A stretch of DNA of 64,000 bases, taken from the NCBI RefSeq assembly GCF_036237315.1, contig NZ_CP108356.1:7879501-7943500 (forward strand). The letters run 5' to 3'. Source of the stretch: Streptomyces sp. NBC_01351. GTDB lineage: Bacteria > Actinomycetota > Actinomycetes > Streptomycetales > Streptomycetaceae. The position numbers and the translations under genes were made by a program. Below are positions 25,479 through 37,366 of this stretch, one piece after another (positions within the stretch are counted from its first letter, which is position 1; each line of letters starts with the position of its first letter). The notes beneath the pieces are model-generated. The model was not told where the DNA came from and searched no databases. It worked only from the letters and a program-made list of their open reading frames with translations.

Positions 25479-25760
25479 TTAGCGGTATTCGCAGAGGTAG
25501 GCGGTTTCGACTGCGACCTTGAGCTGGAACTTGCTGTCGGCCGGGACCTTGAAATGACTGCCGGTGGAGAAGGTCTCCCAATCGGCGGCGTTGGGGAGCT
25601 TGACGGTCAGGGCGCCGCTGATCACGTGCATGATTTCCGGGGCGGCCGTGCCGAATTCGTACTCGCCGGCAGCCATGACACCGATGGTTGCCGGGCCTTG
25701 CTCCTGGGTGAAGGCGATCGACTTGACCGTGCCGTCGAAGTATTCGTTGACCTTGAACAT
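25479..25760 (-). CDS. ppnP: Pyrimidine/purine nucleoside phosphorylase PpnP (DUF1255)
   Basis: 93 residues from the ATG at 25760 (AAGAGGAC upstream); the frame is open further but without family match. The small cupin-fold protein begins [17 protein letters not shown] and ends YLCEYR, covering the whole family length. PpnP (YaiE) phosphorolyses several nucleosides to free bases. The wording of the protein and its lower GC and codon choice look pseudomonad, not streptomycete. With an IS5 fragment 20 bases away, recent horizontal acquisition is likely. It is transcribed toward that fragment and has no operon partner. Confidence 0.85.
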   Translation of the reverse strand: MFKVNEYFDGTVKSIAFTQEQGPATIGVMAAGEYEFGTAAPEIMHVISGALTVKLPNAADWETFSTGSHFKVPADSKFQLKVAVETAYLCEYR

Positions 25761-26003
25761 GTGCGTTGCGTCCTCTTGGGAAACGAGCGGAAATGGATGG
25801 CCGGCTGGTCGCGCCCTCGCTACCGGCGAAGGGAAGGCTACCGGTGCCCACGAGCGACAGTCAGCCGGCGACAGCCCGCCGGTCATCCGTTCGACGCCAG
25901 AGGCTGAAGATCAAGCTAGCGTGCCATCCCATGGACCTGCGGCGGCGGGGCAGGACGGGTCCGGGACAGCTTCGCGGCCCTGCCGCGGGCCGCTTCGAAC
26001 GCC

Positions 26004-28424
26004 ATGACTCACCTCGCCGAGCACAGGGTGACGTCCGGCGACGATGCCGGAGCGCTCGACACATGGCAGCCGGTCCTCGACGGGGGCACGAGCTGCACCG
26101 AGGAACCGCAGATGAGCCAGGCGCGCGCCCTCCTGCCGCTGTTGCGCGCCGACCGCACCGACGAGGCCCGTTCCCACCACCTCACCGGCTACCGCCCGGT
26201 CCGGGGCAACACCGGCATGCAGGACGAGGTCGGCCTCCACCTCGAGTTCTGCGCCCTCTCCCGCAACGAGGGGCGGGGGCTGGAGATCCTCGCGGAGAAC
26301 CGCCCGCTGTTCGAGGCCACCGGCGCCCCCCTGGCCCACCTCGGTTTCCTCACCGGCGCCGAAGTGCTGCTCGCCCGCCTCGCCGAGGACGGACACACCG
26401 ACACGGCCGTCGCGGGCCCGCCCGGACGCAACTGGACCGTCGGCGGGCTCCTCGCCCACGTCCGCACTGAAGCGGACGCGCTCACCACCGCGTTCGACGC
26501 GCGCAATGCCGGCACCGCCGTGGGCGACGCGCGCCGCAAGCGCCTCGCGCAGCGCCCGCTGCTTGCCGAGCCGCTGCCGCTCGGCCTGCGCACGTCCCTC
26601 ACCCGTCCCTCCGCGGCGACCGCCGTTCCCGCTTCAACCGCCACCTCCACCTCCACCGGAACGGACATCCCCCGGGACTTCGTGGCCCTGGTGCGCGAGG
26701 CACGCCGCCTGGGTCTCGCGGGGCATCCCGGGGAGAACCGGCTCTGGACCCGCATCGAGGAGCGCCTCGCCGACGGCAGCGCCACGTACGACGATGAACT
26801 CGGCCCGGAGGAACTGCTGCAAGCCGAGCTCGCCGAGCAGCGTGCGTTCCGGCTGGCCAAGGAGGACTGCGACGCGGAGAGCACCGCCGAGCTGAAGCGG
26901 GCCGCCGGACTGTACGAGGGACTGGGCATGCCCTGGCACGCGCTCTCCGCACGCGCCCGCAGCCTCGTCTGGCTGAGCGCCTCCGACGACGCCGACCACG
27001 AGTCGATCCGCACCGGCCTCGACGCCGTCCTGGCCGAGGCGGAACTCCTCAAGGCCGAAGCCCCCTTGACGTCCTCTGCGCAGGAGGCCGAGCTGGAGTA
27101 CCTCACCGTGCTCTACGCCGCCACCTTCGCCGCCTACCAGGAGGCGGCGCGGACCCTGCCCGAGCCGGCGGGCCCCGCCACGGAACGCTTCGAGCAGCAC
27201 GCCGGGACGCTGCGGGCGGAGGCGGAGCGCCTGTCGGTGCCCCACCAGGTGGCCAACGCGCTCCAGTTCGCCGCGGACCTGGCTGCCCGAAGCGGTGACC
27301 CCGAACGCGCCGAGGAGGGCCTGCGGGCCGCTCTCGCGGCCGTGGACGCCTCTGACCGGCCCTGGCGCGGTTCGCGCCCGCGCGCCCTGCTCGCCCAGCT
27401 GATGCTCGGCAAGGGGGAGCCGGCCGAGGCTGCGGAACTCCTGCACCGGGCGCTCGCCGACACGGCCCGGTACGACGACACCGACTTCGCGGTGGCGCCG
27501 ACGTACGCCCTCCTCGGGCACGCGGCCTCGCACCTCGACGACGTGAACGGCGCGGTGCGCCACCTGTCGGAGGCGGCCGCACGGTTCGACCAGGACGGCG
27601 CGCACGACGGGGCCACCGACGCACGCCTCCAGCTCGCCGACGTCCTGGCCGGGGCCGGCCGACAGGCCGACGCGGTCGCCGTCCTGGAATCGGTCCTCGC
27701 CGGTGAGACCGAGGCCTCGGGCGACGAGCGGGCACTCGCCCAGGCCCGTCTGACGCTGGCCCGCGGCCTGCGGGAACTGGGGGAGTACCTGCCCGCGGCC
27801 CAGGAGTTCCTGCGGCTCGCGGACGCCGTCGCCACCTGGGAGGACGACGACCGACAGGTCCTCACCCTGGTGGCGGCGGAGGCGGCCGGCGCACTGGCGA
27901 TGGCCGACCGGTGGGAGGAAGCGGCGACGGCGTACGACCGCGCCCTCGCCGCGCACGCCGAGGCACCGAACCCGCCCCTGATCATCCGCATGTTGTGCGA
28001 GTTCGCCCGGCTCACCCTCCAGGCCAGGGGACCCGAAGGCCTGGATACGGCCCTCGATCACCTGACGCTGGCCGACGCGCTCCTCGCCGCCGTACCGCAG
28101 GACACCGACGACTTCGCCGTCTGGTACGAACGCGGCAACGTGCACTACCGCCGCGCCCGCGTCCTCGCGGAGGCCGAACGCTTCGAGCAGGCCCTGGCCG
28201 AGGCCGAGGCCGCCATCGTCGCCCACGAGGAGGGCGGGGAACAGGGCGAGGTACCGCGCGCCGAAGCGGTCCGGATCGCGGCCCTCATCGAGGGCAACGG
28301 CCTCGCCCGCTTCAAGGAGGCGGTGGCCCGGCTGACCACGGCCGCCGCCCGCTGCCGCGCAGCCGACCTCCCGGAAGCCGCCCACATCCTGGACGCCCTC
28401 CGCGAGGACTACACGAAGCGGTAG
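26004..28424 (+). CDS. Tetratricopeptide-repeat protein, N-terminus uncertain
   Basis: 806 residues from the ATG at 26004. The frame continues upstream to 25920 with family-like sequence (FAALPRAASNA) but without a start, so the real N-terminus may have been lost when the ppnP segment arrived. The protein is Ala/Glu/Leu-rich and made of TPR-like helical hairpins: AAGLYEGLGMPWHALSARAR, LAQARLTLARGLRELGEYL and AAQEFLRLADAVATWEDDDR are typical. There is no kinase or nucleotide site. Large streptomycete TPR proteins of this type are of unknown function and probably scaffold other proteins. No clear ribosome site was found. Confidence 0.7.
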   Translation: MTHLAEHRVTSGDDAGALDTWQPVLDGGTSCTEEPQMSQARALLPLLRADRTDEARSHHLTGYRPVRGNTGMQDEVGLHLEFCALSRNEGRGLEILAENRPLFEATGAPLAHLGFLTGAEVLLARLAEDGHTDTAVAGPPGRNWTVGGLLAHVRTEADALTTAFDARNAGTAVGDARRKRLAQRPLLAEPLPLGLRTSLTRPSAATAVPASTATSTSTGTDIPRDFVALVREARRLGLAGHPGENRLWTRIEERLADGSATYDDELGPEELLQAELAEQRAFRLAKEDCDAESTAELKRAAGLYEGLGMPWHALSARARSLVWLSASDDADHESIRTGLDAVLAEAELLKAEAPLTSSAQEAELEYLTVLYAATFAAYQEAARTLPEPAGPATERFEQHAGTLRAEAERLSVPHQVANALQFAADLAARSGDPERAEEGLRAALAAVDASDRPWRGSRPRALLAQLMLGKGEPAEAAELLHRALADTARYDDTDFAVAPTYALLGHAASHLDDVNGAVRHLSEAAARFDQDGAHDGATDARLQLADVLAGAGRQADAVAVLESVLAGETEASGDERALAQARLTLARGLRELGEYLPAAQEFLRLADAVATWEDDDRQVLTLVAAEAAGALAMADRWEEAATAYDRALAAHAEAPNPPLIIRMLCEFARLTLQARGPEGLDTALDHLTLADALLAAVPQDTDDFAVWYERGNVHYRRARVLAEAERFEQALAEAEAAIVAHEEGGEQGEVPRAEAVRIAALIEGNGLARFKEAVARLTTAAARCRAADLPEAAHILDALREDYTKR

Positions 28425-28528
28425 CACCGGCGAACCGACGTCCGCCTCGGCGGCTGCGAGCCGGCCGAGGGGGAGCCGGGGCGAGCGTGCCGCTGGGCGG
28501 GAGTCACGTCCCCCGCCCCTCGCACCGG

Positions 28529-28957
28529 CTACGGCTCCAGGAGGCCCGGGACGGGGCGCGGCCGTCCGTCGGCGTCGATGGCGACGAAGCTCAGCCGTGC
28601 GGTGGCCACTTCCGTGGCGGGGCTGGTGGTGGCGTTCCAGCGTTCCGCGGTGACCCGGACGGCAACGGTCATCGAGGTTCGTCCCGCGCGTTCGAGCGTG
28701 GAGTGGACGGTGAGCAGGTCTCCCGCGCGGGCCGGGGCGAGGAACGTCATCCGGTCCACGGAGACCGTGACGGCGGGGCCGTCGGCGTGTCGGCCTGCCG
28801 ATGCCGCGGCGGCGTCGTCGATGAGCTTCATCACGACTCCGCCGTGGATGGTCCCGTACAGGTTGGTGTCGTGCTCGCTCATGATGTGGGCGAGGGTCAC
28901 ACGGGAGTCGGTCGGCACCTTGTGGGCCCGGGCGCCTGTGGTGATGTCCGCGGTCAC
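28529..28957 (-). CDS. Acyl-CoA thioesterase, hotdog fold
   Basis: 142 residues from a GTG at 28957 with AAGGAGA upstream. It is a single hotdog domain of the YciA/BACH type: SRVTLAHIMSEHDTNLYGTIHGG followed by VVMKLIDDAAAASAGRH, where the N-x-x-G-x-hHGG and Asp region form the active site, then VDRMTFLAPARAGDLL. The family hydrolyses acyl-CoA to free acid and CoA. The gene stands alone, convergent with the TPR gene. Chain-length preference cannot be told. Confidence 0.85.
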   Translation of the reverse strand: MTADITTGARAHKVPTDSRVTLAHIMSEHDTNLYGTIHGGVVMKLIDDAAAASAGRHADGPAVTVSVDRMTFLAPARAGDLLTVHSTLERAGRTSMTVAVRVTAERWNATTSPATEVATARLSFVAIDADGRPRPVPGLLEP

Positions 28958-29495
28958 GGAACTCTCCTTCGCGAGTCGTGTGGGGCGAGCCCGGTGACGT
29001 ACCGCGGACGCGAAGGAACGGCGGGCACGAGAGTGCCCGCTGCCGCCGACCCGCCCACGAGGCCACCGAGGTCTCCGTGCGCATCCGTTGCGCACGGGCA
29101 GCGGCAGGTCTTCGGACTCGCGGGCACGCCGACGTACGCATGGCACGTACGGGGGCATCTACTGGCCGTCGCTTCCCGGACCCGGAGGGTCCAGTGCGTA
29201 TGACGGCGGTCGTTCCCGCTCACCGCTGCGGGGCAGTCCCGGATTCCCGCCGGGTTCCCTCTTACGACGCATCCCGCCTGGTGGACGGGGCGAACCAGCT
29301 GCACCCCACACCCTAGGCCACGCCTTCGCGGGAGCGGTCGCCGCTCGCACGTGACCCCCACCTCACCGGGGCGGAGCCGCCCGGGGCCCGGTACGACGGG
29401 GTCTCACGGTCGGCACGGGCCTGCACCCACTGTGGCCCGCCGGGCACTGGGTACCCGAGCGGATCGCCCCGAGGCGCGCAGACGCACGTGAGTGG
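28958..29495. other. Gene-free stretch
   Basis: 538 bases between the thioesterase start and the end of the RamB-like gene. Only random overlapping frames are seen, and no repeat or family match was recognised. Confidence 0.4.
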
Positions 29496-30899
29496 TCAGT
29501 TCCCGCTCACCGGGTAGGGGATGAAGGTGCTGCTGTTCTCGTCGACGGCGAGGGCCCGGCCGAGCGGCGGGACGGCGCGCTGGGGGCAGTCGAGGCGTTC
29601 GCAGAGCCGGCAGCCCATGCCGATGGGTGTGGCGGCGGCGGTGTTGTCGAGGTCGAGGCCGTCGGAGTAGACGAGGCGGGAGGCGTGGCGGATCTCGCAT
29701 CCCAGGCCGATGGCGAAGGTCTTGCCGGGTTCGCCCCAGCCGCCGCGGTGGCGGGTGATGGCGCGGGCGGTCCACAGGTGGCGCTGCCCGTCGGGCATGG
29801 CGGCGACCTGGACGTGGATGCGGCCGGGTGCGGCGAAGGCTTCGTAGACGTTCCACAGGGGGCAGGTGCCGCCCGCGCGGGAGAAGTGGAATCCGGTGGT
29901 GGCGGACTGTCGCTTGGACATGTTTCCGGCGCGGTCGACGCGGACGAAGGAGAACGGGACCCCGCGCAGCCTGGAGCGCTGGAGGGTGCTGAGACGGTGG
30001 CAGACGGTCTCGTAGCCGAGGCCGAAGTGGTCGGTGAGCCGCTCGATGTCGTAGCGGTATTCCTCGGCGGCGCTGTGGAAGGCCCGGTACGGGAGGATCA
30101 GCGCGGCCGCGAAGTAGTTCGCGATGCCGATCCGGGCCAGGCCGTGGGCGGGGGATCCGGAGGGGAAGTCCTCCGCCGCGAGCCGGTCGAGCTCGTCGCC
30201 GTACTCGAGCAGCGCCAGTTGGGTGGCCATCCGGAACGCCTGCTGCCCCGGCCGCAGCCGGTTCGACAAGTGTAGGACCCGGCTCGCGGCGTCGTAGTGG
30301 TGCAGCCGGTCGGAGTCCGGGGCGAGCCTCACCCGATGGCGTTCGGCGAGCCGGCGGGTGAGGGCGTGGAGGACGTCCCCGGGGCGGATGCCGATCTCGG
30401 CGGCGAGCTCTTCGGCGGCCAGGTCGGCGTCGTGGAGGTAGTTCTGGCGGCGGTAGAAGAACTCGCGGATCTCCTCGTGCGGCGAGCGAGGCGCATCCAC
30501 CGAACCCCCGTCCCGGCCGTCGGCGGCCTCGGCGAGCCGCTCGGCCAGCAGCTGGCTGCGCCGGCCGAGGTCCAGCAGGACCGAGGCCACGGCGGGCATC
30601 CGGGTGGCGAGCTCGGCCAGGTCGGAGGGGGACACTCTGGCCTCGGCGACCTCACCGGCGAGCGCCTCGCGCAGGTCGGCCACCAGGCGGCTGGTGTCCC
30701 GCTCGGAGAAGAAGCCGGGGTCGACGCCGAAGGCCTCGGTCAGCCTCAGCAGCACGGGGACGGTCAGCGGGCGCGAATCGTGCTCCATCTGGTTGAGGTA
30801 GCTCGGCGAGATCCCGAGGACCCGGGCCAACTCCGCCTGGCTCATCCGCCGTTCCTCGCGCAGCCGCCGCAGCCTGGCTCCCGCGTACGTCTTGCTCAC
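29496..30899 (-). CDS. ramB: XRE-family regulator of glyoxylate/short-chain fatty acid metabolism (RamB/ScfR-like)
   Basis: 467 residues from a GTG at 30899 with GGGGAGG five to six bases before it. The N-terminal XRE helix-turn-helix is LRRLREERRMSQAELARVLG followed by ISPSYLNQMEHDSRPL. The middle is an IrrE/ImmA-like region, here without a clean HExxH. The C-terminal part is the short-chain fatty-acid regulator domain with CPLWNVYEAF and CRLCERLDCPQRA; its cysteines may bind metal. RamB represses aceA and aceB in Corynebacterium. Here it is divergent from aceA-aceB, so the same control is likely. A pair of direct repeats lies in the shared promoter region. Confidence 0.85.
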   Translation of the reverse strand: MSKTYAGARLRRLREERRMSQAELARVLGISPSYLNQMEHDSRPLTVPVLLRLTEAFGVDPGFFSERDTSRLVADLREALAGEVAEARVSPSDLAELATRMPAVASVLLDLGRRSQLLAERLAEAADGRDGGSVDAPRSPHEEIREFFYRRQNYLHDADLAAEELAAEIGIRPGDVLHALTRRLAERHRVRLAPDSDRLHHYDAASRVLHLSNRLRPGQQAFRMATQLALLEYGDELDRLAAEDFPSGSPAHGLARIGIANYFAAALILPYRAFHSAAEEYRYDIERLTDHFGLGYETVCHRLSTLQRSRLRGVPFSFVRVDRAGNMSKRQSATTGFHFSRAGGTCPLWNVYEAFAAPGRIHVQVAAMPDGQRHLWTARAITRHRGGWGEPGKTFAIGLGCEIRHASRLVYSDGLDLDNTAAATPIGMGCRLCERLDCPQRAVPPLGRALAVDENSSTFIPYPVSGN

Positions 30900-30962
30900 C
30901 GCATTCCTCCCCTTTGGGACACACACCCGGGGAGCCTACGCGGAATTGCGCTGCTGCCGACC

Positions 30963-31009
30963 TTCGCAAGGTTGGCAAAACGGCTGTCGAAGATTCGCAG
31001 AACTTGGCA
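30963..31009. promoter_or_regulatory. Paired direct repeats in the ramB-aceA intergenic region
   Basis: TTCGCAAGGTTGGCA (30963-30977) and TTCGCAGAACTTGGCA (30994-31009) share TTCGCA and TTGGCA and start 31 bases apart, about three helical turns. This is consistent with two RamB-type dimers binding on one DNA face. They lie between the divergent start codons. Confidence 0.45.
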
Positions 31010-31279
31010 CTCGTCCCTTCTTGAGGGCACTCAGTGCCACTGTCAGAGTCTGTGGTGCGGCCCGCCGGACCCGGCGGCCGAGGCAGACGATCCGGGCCTG
31101 ATTCACGCCCTGATGTCGGATGAACCGGCCGTCCTGCCCCGGCAGCCCGGCAACATTGCTCAGTTCGGCCCACGGGTGGGGTCGGCGACCCGATCAACTA
31201 CTTAGGCACAGGGTGCCAATGCGCTGAGCGATTGATCAGAGCATTCGCAGACCCAGCGATCACGGAAACGGTGATGGTC

Positions 31280-32563
<1,284 letters not shown>

Positions 32564-32656
32564 GCCTTCGACTGACCGTCCCGCCGGCCAGATTCCGGGT
32601 GGGTGCCCGCCGACCGTACCCCGTCGGGCACCCACTGCCCCGCTGAGGAGAACCGC

Positions 32657-34257
<1,601 letters not shown>

Positions 34258-34261
<4 letters not shown>

Positions 34262-35127
34262 GCGACCTCGTCCAGCGCATCGGCGTCGTCGGCGGTGGCC
34301 AGATGGGTGCCGGTATCGCCGAAGTCTGCGCCCGCGCAGGCCTGGACACCGTTGTCGCCGAGGCGGACGCGCCCGCCGCCAGCGCCGCCCGGGAGCGCAT
34401 CGCGGTCTCTCTGGAGCGCGCCGTCCAGCGGGGCAAGCTCGACCGGACCTCCGCCGAGGACGCCCTGGCCCGGCTCGTGTTCACCGGTGACCTGGAGGAT
34501 CTCGCCGACCGGCAGCTGGTCGTCGAAGCGGTCACCGAGAACCCGGAGGCGAAGTCGGACGTCTTCACCCGCCTCGACAAGATCGTGGAGGATCCGGAGG
34601 CGATCCTCGCCACCAACACCTCCGCCATCCCGATCATGCGGCTCGGCATGGCCACCCGCCGCGCGGACCGGGTGGTGGGCCTGCACTTCTTCAACCCGGT
34701 CCCCGTCCTGCCGCTCGTGGAGGTCGTGAGCTCCCTGCACACCTCGGCGGACACCCTCACCACCGTCGAGGCGTTCGCCCGTGACGCCCTGGGCAAGACC
34801 ACGGTCCGCTCCCAGGACCGGGCCGGCTTCGTGGTCAACGCGCTGCTGATCCCGTACCTCCTCTCGGCCATCCGCATGGCCGAATCCGGTTTCGCCGGCG
34901 CCGAAGACGTGGACGCCGGCATGGAACTGGGCTGCGCCCATCCGATGGGGCCGCTCAAGCTCGCCGACCTGATCGGGCTGGACACGGTCGCGGCGATCGC
35001 CGAGTCGCTCTACGAAGAGTTCAAGGAACCGCTGTACGCCCCGCCCCCGCTGCTCCAGCGGATGGTGCAGGCAGGGCTGTTGGGCCGCAAGAGCGGCCGC
35101 GGGTTCCACACGTACGGCCGGGACTGA
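34258..35127 (+). CDS. 3-hydroxybutyryl/3-hydroxyacyl-CoA dehydrogenase
   Basis: 289 residues, translationally coupled to aceB. It has the NAD-binding GVVGGGQMGAGIAEV (residues ~9-23), EAVTENPEAK, the catalytic His in GLHFFNPVPVLPLVEVV, and NTSAIPI; the C-terminal dimer domain is complete with GRKSGRGFHTY. It is of the FadB2/Hbd type. It interconverts 3-hydroxyacyl-CoA and 3-oxoacyl-CoA. Placement with the glyoxylate genes fits use of fatty acids or polyhydroxybutyrate as acetyl-CoA source. A hairpin terminator follows. Confidence 0.92.
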
Positions 35128-35139
35128 GGGGTTCCGGCA

Positions 35140-35170
35140 CGTCTCCGGGGCAGAGGGTGCGCCGGAGACG
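35140..35170 (+). terminator. Hairpin terminator of the aceA-aceB-dehydrogenase operon
   Basis: Perfect 9-base arms CGTCTCCGG and CCGGAGACG with a 13-base loop, 13 bases after the stop. Confidence 0.6.
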
Positions 35171-35289
35171 AGAGAGCGGCGTGGGTGGGGCGAGTGGTGT
35201 CGCCGCACCCACGGCGCGTCTCATTTCCCCGTCCGATACGTGGACCGCTGTACTCATCCTCCGGTCGGGCGACCTAGGGTGGCTCTCGC

Positions 35290-35546
35290 AGGTCAGCGGT
35301 ACGAAGTCCTCCTCGACGCCCGGCGCGGGCTTGGCCAGCAGCAGGTAGGTGACCGGCCCGACGAGCACGGGGCGTGCCGCGAGGCCGAGCGCCAGGTCTT
35401 GATGCGCTCCTCGTACCCGGCGGTGTCGGTGCGTCCGGCGCGCAGGTCGGCGCGGGCCGTGCGCAGTTCGCCGGTCTGCGGGAAGGAACCGATGGCCGTG
35501 GTGGGGAGCACCGGGAGTCCGAGGTGGGCGCGCTGGGCGGCGGCCC
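35290..35546 (-). pseudogene. metE: metE fragments, inverted and out of order
   Basis: Read on the minus strand, the first ~150 bases encode the beginning of the MetE catalytic domain: [19 protein letters not shown], continuing to YEERIK. The frame then shifts and the sequence becomes [20 protein letters not shown], then AKPAPG, which belongs much earlier in MetE, in the N-terminal domain. So two MetE pieces are joined in the wrong order. Directly beside them, on the plus strand, lies the rest of the catalytic domain. No working protein can come from this part. Confidence 0.75.
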
Positions 35547-36437
35547 GCCGAGATCCGCGAGGTCATCGCCTTCCAGGAGAAGACCGGCCTCGACGTCCTC
35601 GTCCACGGCGAGCCCGAACGCAACGACATGGTCCAGTACTTCGCGGAACAGCTCACCGGCTACCTCGCCACCCAGCACGGCTGGGTCCAGTCCTACGGCA
35701 CCCGCTACGTCCGCCCGCCGGTCCTCGCGGGCGACATCTCCCGCCCCGCCCCGATGACCGTCCGCTGGACCACCTACGCCCAGGCGCAGACCGCCAAGCC
35801 GGTCAAGGGCATGCTGACCGGCCCGGTCACCATGCTCGCCTGGTCGTTCGTACGGGACGACCAGCCCCTCGGTGAGACCGCCCGCCAGGTCGCCCTCGCC
35901 CTGCGGGACGAGGTGACCGACCTCGAAGCGGCCGGCACCTCCGTCATCCAGGTGGACGAGCCCGCGCTGCGTGAAACGCTGCCACTGCGCGGCGTCGACC
36001 ACGCCGATTACCTCGCCTGGGCCACCGAATCGTTCCGCCTCACCACCAGCGGCGTCCGCCCGGACACCCAGATCCACACCCACATGTGCTACGCCGAGTT
36101 CGGCGACATCGTTGAAGCCATCGAGAACCTCGACGCCGACGTCATCAGCCTGGAAGCCGCACGCTCCCACATGCAGGTCGCCGACGAGCTCGCCGGCGCC
36201 GGCTATCCACGCGAGGTCGGCCCGGGCGTCTGGGACATCCACTCTCCCCGCATCCCCTCAGCCGAGGAAGCGGCGGCTCTCCTGCGCAAGGGACTTGAGG
36301 CGATCCCCGCCGAACGGCTCTGGGTCAACCCGGACTGCGGCCTGAAGACCCGCGGCCGGCCCGAGACCCGTGCGTCCCTGGAGGCTCTTGTCGAAGCGGC
36401 CCACCAGGTCCGCGCGGACGTCTCGCCCGGCGCCTGA
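35547..36437 (+). pseudogene. metE: metE C-terminal catalytic fragment (cobalamin-independent methionine synthase)
   Basis: About 296 codons open to a normal MetE C-terminus. From [20 protein letters not shown] on, the sequence is a good MetE catalytic barrel: [16 protein letters not shown], the zinc ligands in HTHMCYAEF and [10 protein letters not shown], and VDEPALRE. MetE is normally ~760 residues; the N-terminal half is absent and the piece that should precede this one is inverted next to it. The only ATG (35628) is 26 codons into the homology with no ribosome site. A functional methionine synthase is unlikely unless another copy exists elsewhere. Confidence 0.75.
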
Positions 36438-36759
36438 TGCCCCGCGCGGCCCTCGCCGGCTGACCGGGTGGTGGACTTGGTCCAGCCCAGCCTCGTCGGC
36501 GGGGCCGCGAGCGGCGCCTCGGCCTCGGCCTCGCCCGCGGCCGTCGCCGGCGCAGACCGGATGACCGACGTGGTCCCAGCTCCCGCTCCCCGGACTCGCG
36601 CCGCGCTCAGTGCGGCGCTCGTAACGCGCAGATACCGGCCGGTAGGGGCGTTGGGCGCCTTGAACGGCAGGGGCTATCGTCGAAAAAGGGGTGGCCATGG
36701 AGTCCTGGGCCGATGCGAGGAGCAGTGGGGAGTCGGCCTTTCTGGAAGGGCGGCGTGTC

Positions 36760-37239
36760 ATGCAGGGCGACCCCGAGGTCCTTGAATTCCTCAACGAGCA
36801 GCTGACCGCGGAACTGACCGCGATCAATCAGTACTTCCTCCACTCCAAGATGCAGGAGAGCTTCGGCTGGACGAAGCTCGCGGCGTACACGAGGCACGAG
36901 TCGTTCGACGAGATGAACCACGCGGAATCCCTGACCGACCGCATCCTCCATCTCGATGGCCTGCCCAACTATCAGCGGCTCTTCCACGTGCGGGTGGGGC
37001 AGACGGTCACGGAGATGTTCCAGGTGGACCGCGAGGTCGAGGTCGAGGCGATCGATCGACTCAAGCGCGGCATCGACGTCATGCGTGCCAAGGGTGACGT
37101 CACCTCGGCGAATCTCTTCGAATCGATCCTGGCCGACGAGGAGCATCACATCGACTACCTCGACGCGCAGCTGGAGCTCGTCGAGAAGCTGGGTGAGCCC
37201 CTCTACATCGCACAGTTGATCAACCAGCCCGAGAGCTGA
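36760..37239 (+). CDS. bfr: Bacterioferritin
   Basis: 159 residues from the ATG at 36760, preceded by GGAAGGGCGG; upstream ATGs in frame give a tail absent from the family. It is the 24-mer iron store with a diiron ferroxidase site: Glu in FLNEQLTAELTAINQYFLH, E and H in ESFDEMNHAE, and EEHHIDYLD at the C-terminal helix. The haem-ligand Met is in HSKMQESFGW. It stores iron as ferric mineral and protects from Fenton chemistry. It lies beside an iron-boxed ferric importer, but no iron box is seen in front of bfr itself. Confidence 0.93.
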   Translation: MQGDPEVLEFLNEQLTAELTAINQYFLHSKMQESFGWTKLAAYTRHESFDEMNHAESLTDRILHLDGLPNYQRLFHVRVGQTVTEMFQVDREVEVEAIDRLKRGIDVMRAKGDVTSANLFESILADEEHHIDYLDAQLELVEKLGEPLYIAQLINQPES

Positions 37240-37292
37240 CCCGCCGCGTCGATTCACCCGCGCGCCGCGTGAATCCAACCCTCCCCTACATC

Positions 37293-37311
37293 TAAGGTTA
37301 GGCTGTCCTTA
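37293..37311 (+). promoter_or_regulatory. Iron box (DmdR1/IdeR type) before the ferric ABC operon
   Basis: TAAGGTTAGGCTGTCCTTA agrees with the actinobacterial iron box (TTAGGTTAGGCTAACCTAA) at 15 of 19 positions and lies 55 bases upstream of the binding-protein GTG. Repression under iron sufficiency is expected. Confidence 0.8.
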
Positions 37312-37366
37312 TATAGGCGATATGCCCAATCTGTAGCCGTTTGTTCGGCAGCGGAGGAGTGGGATC

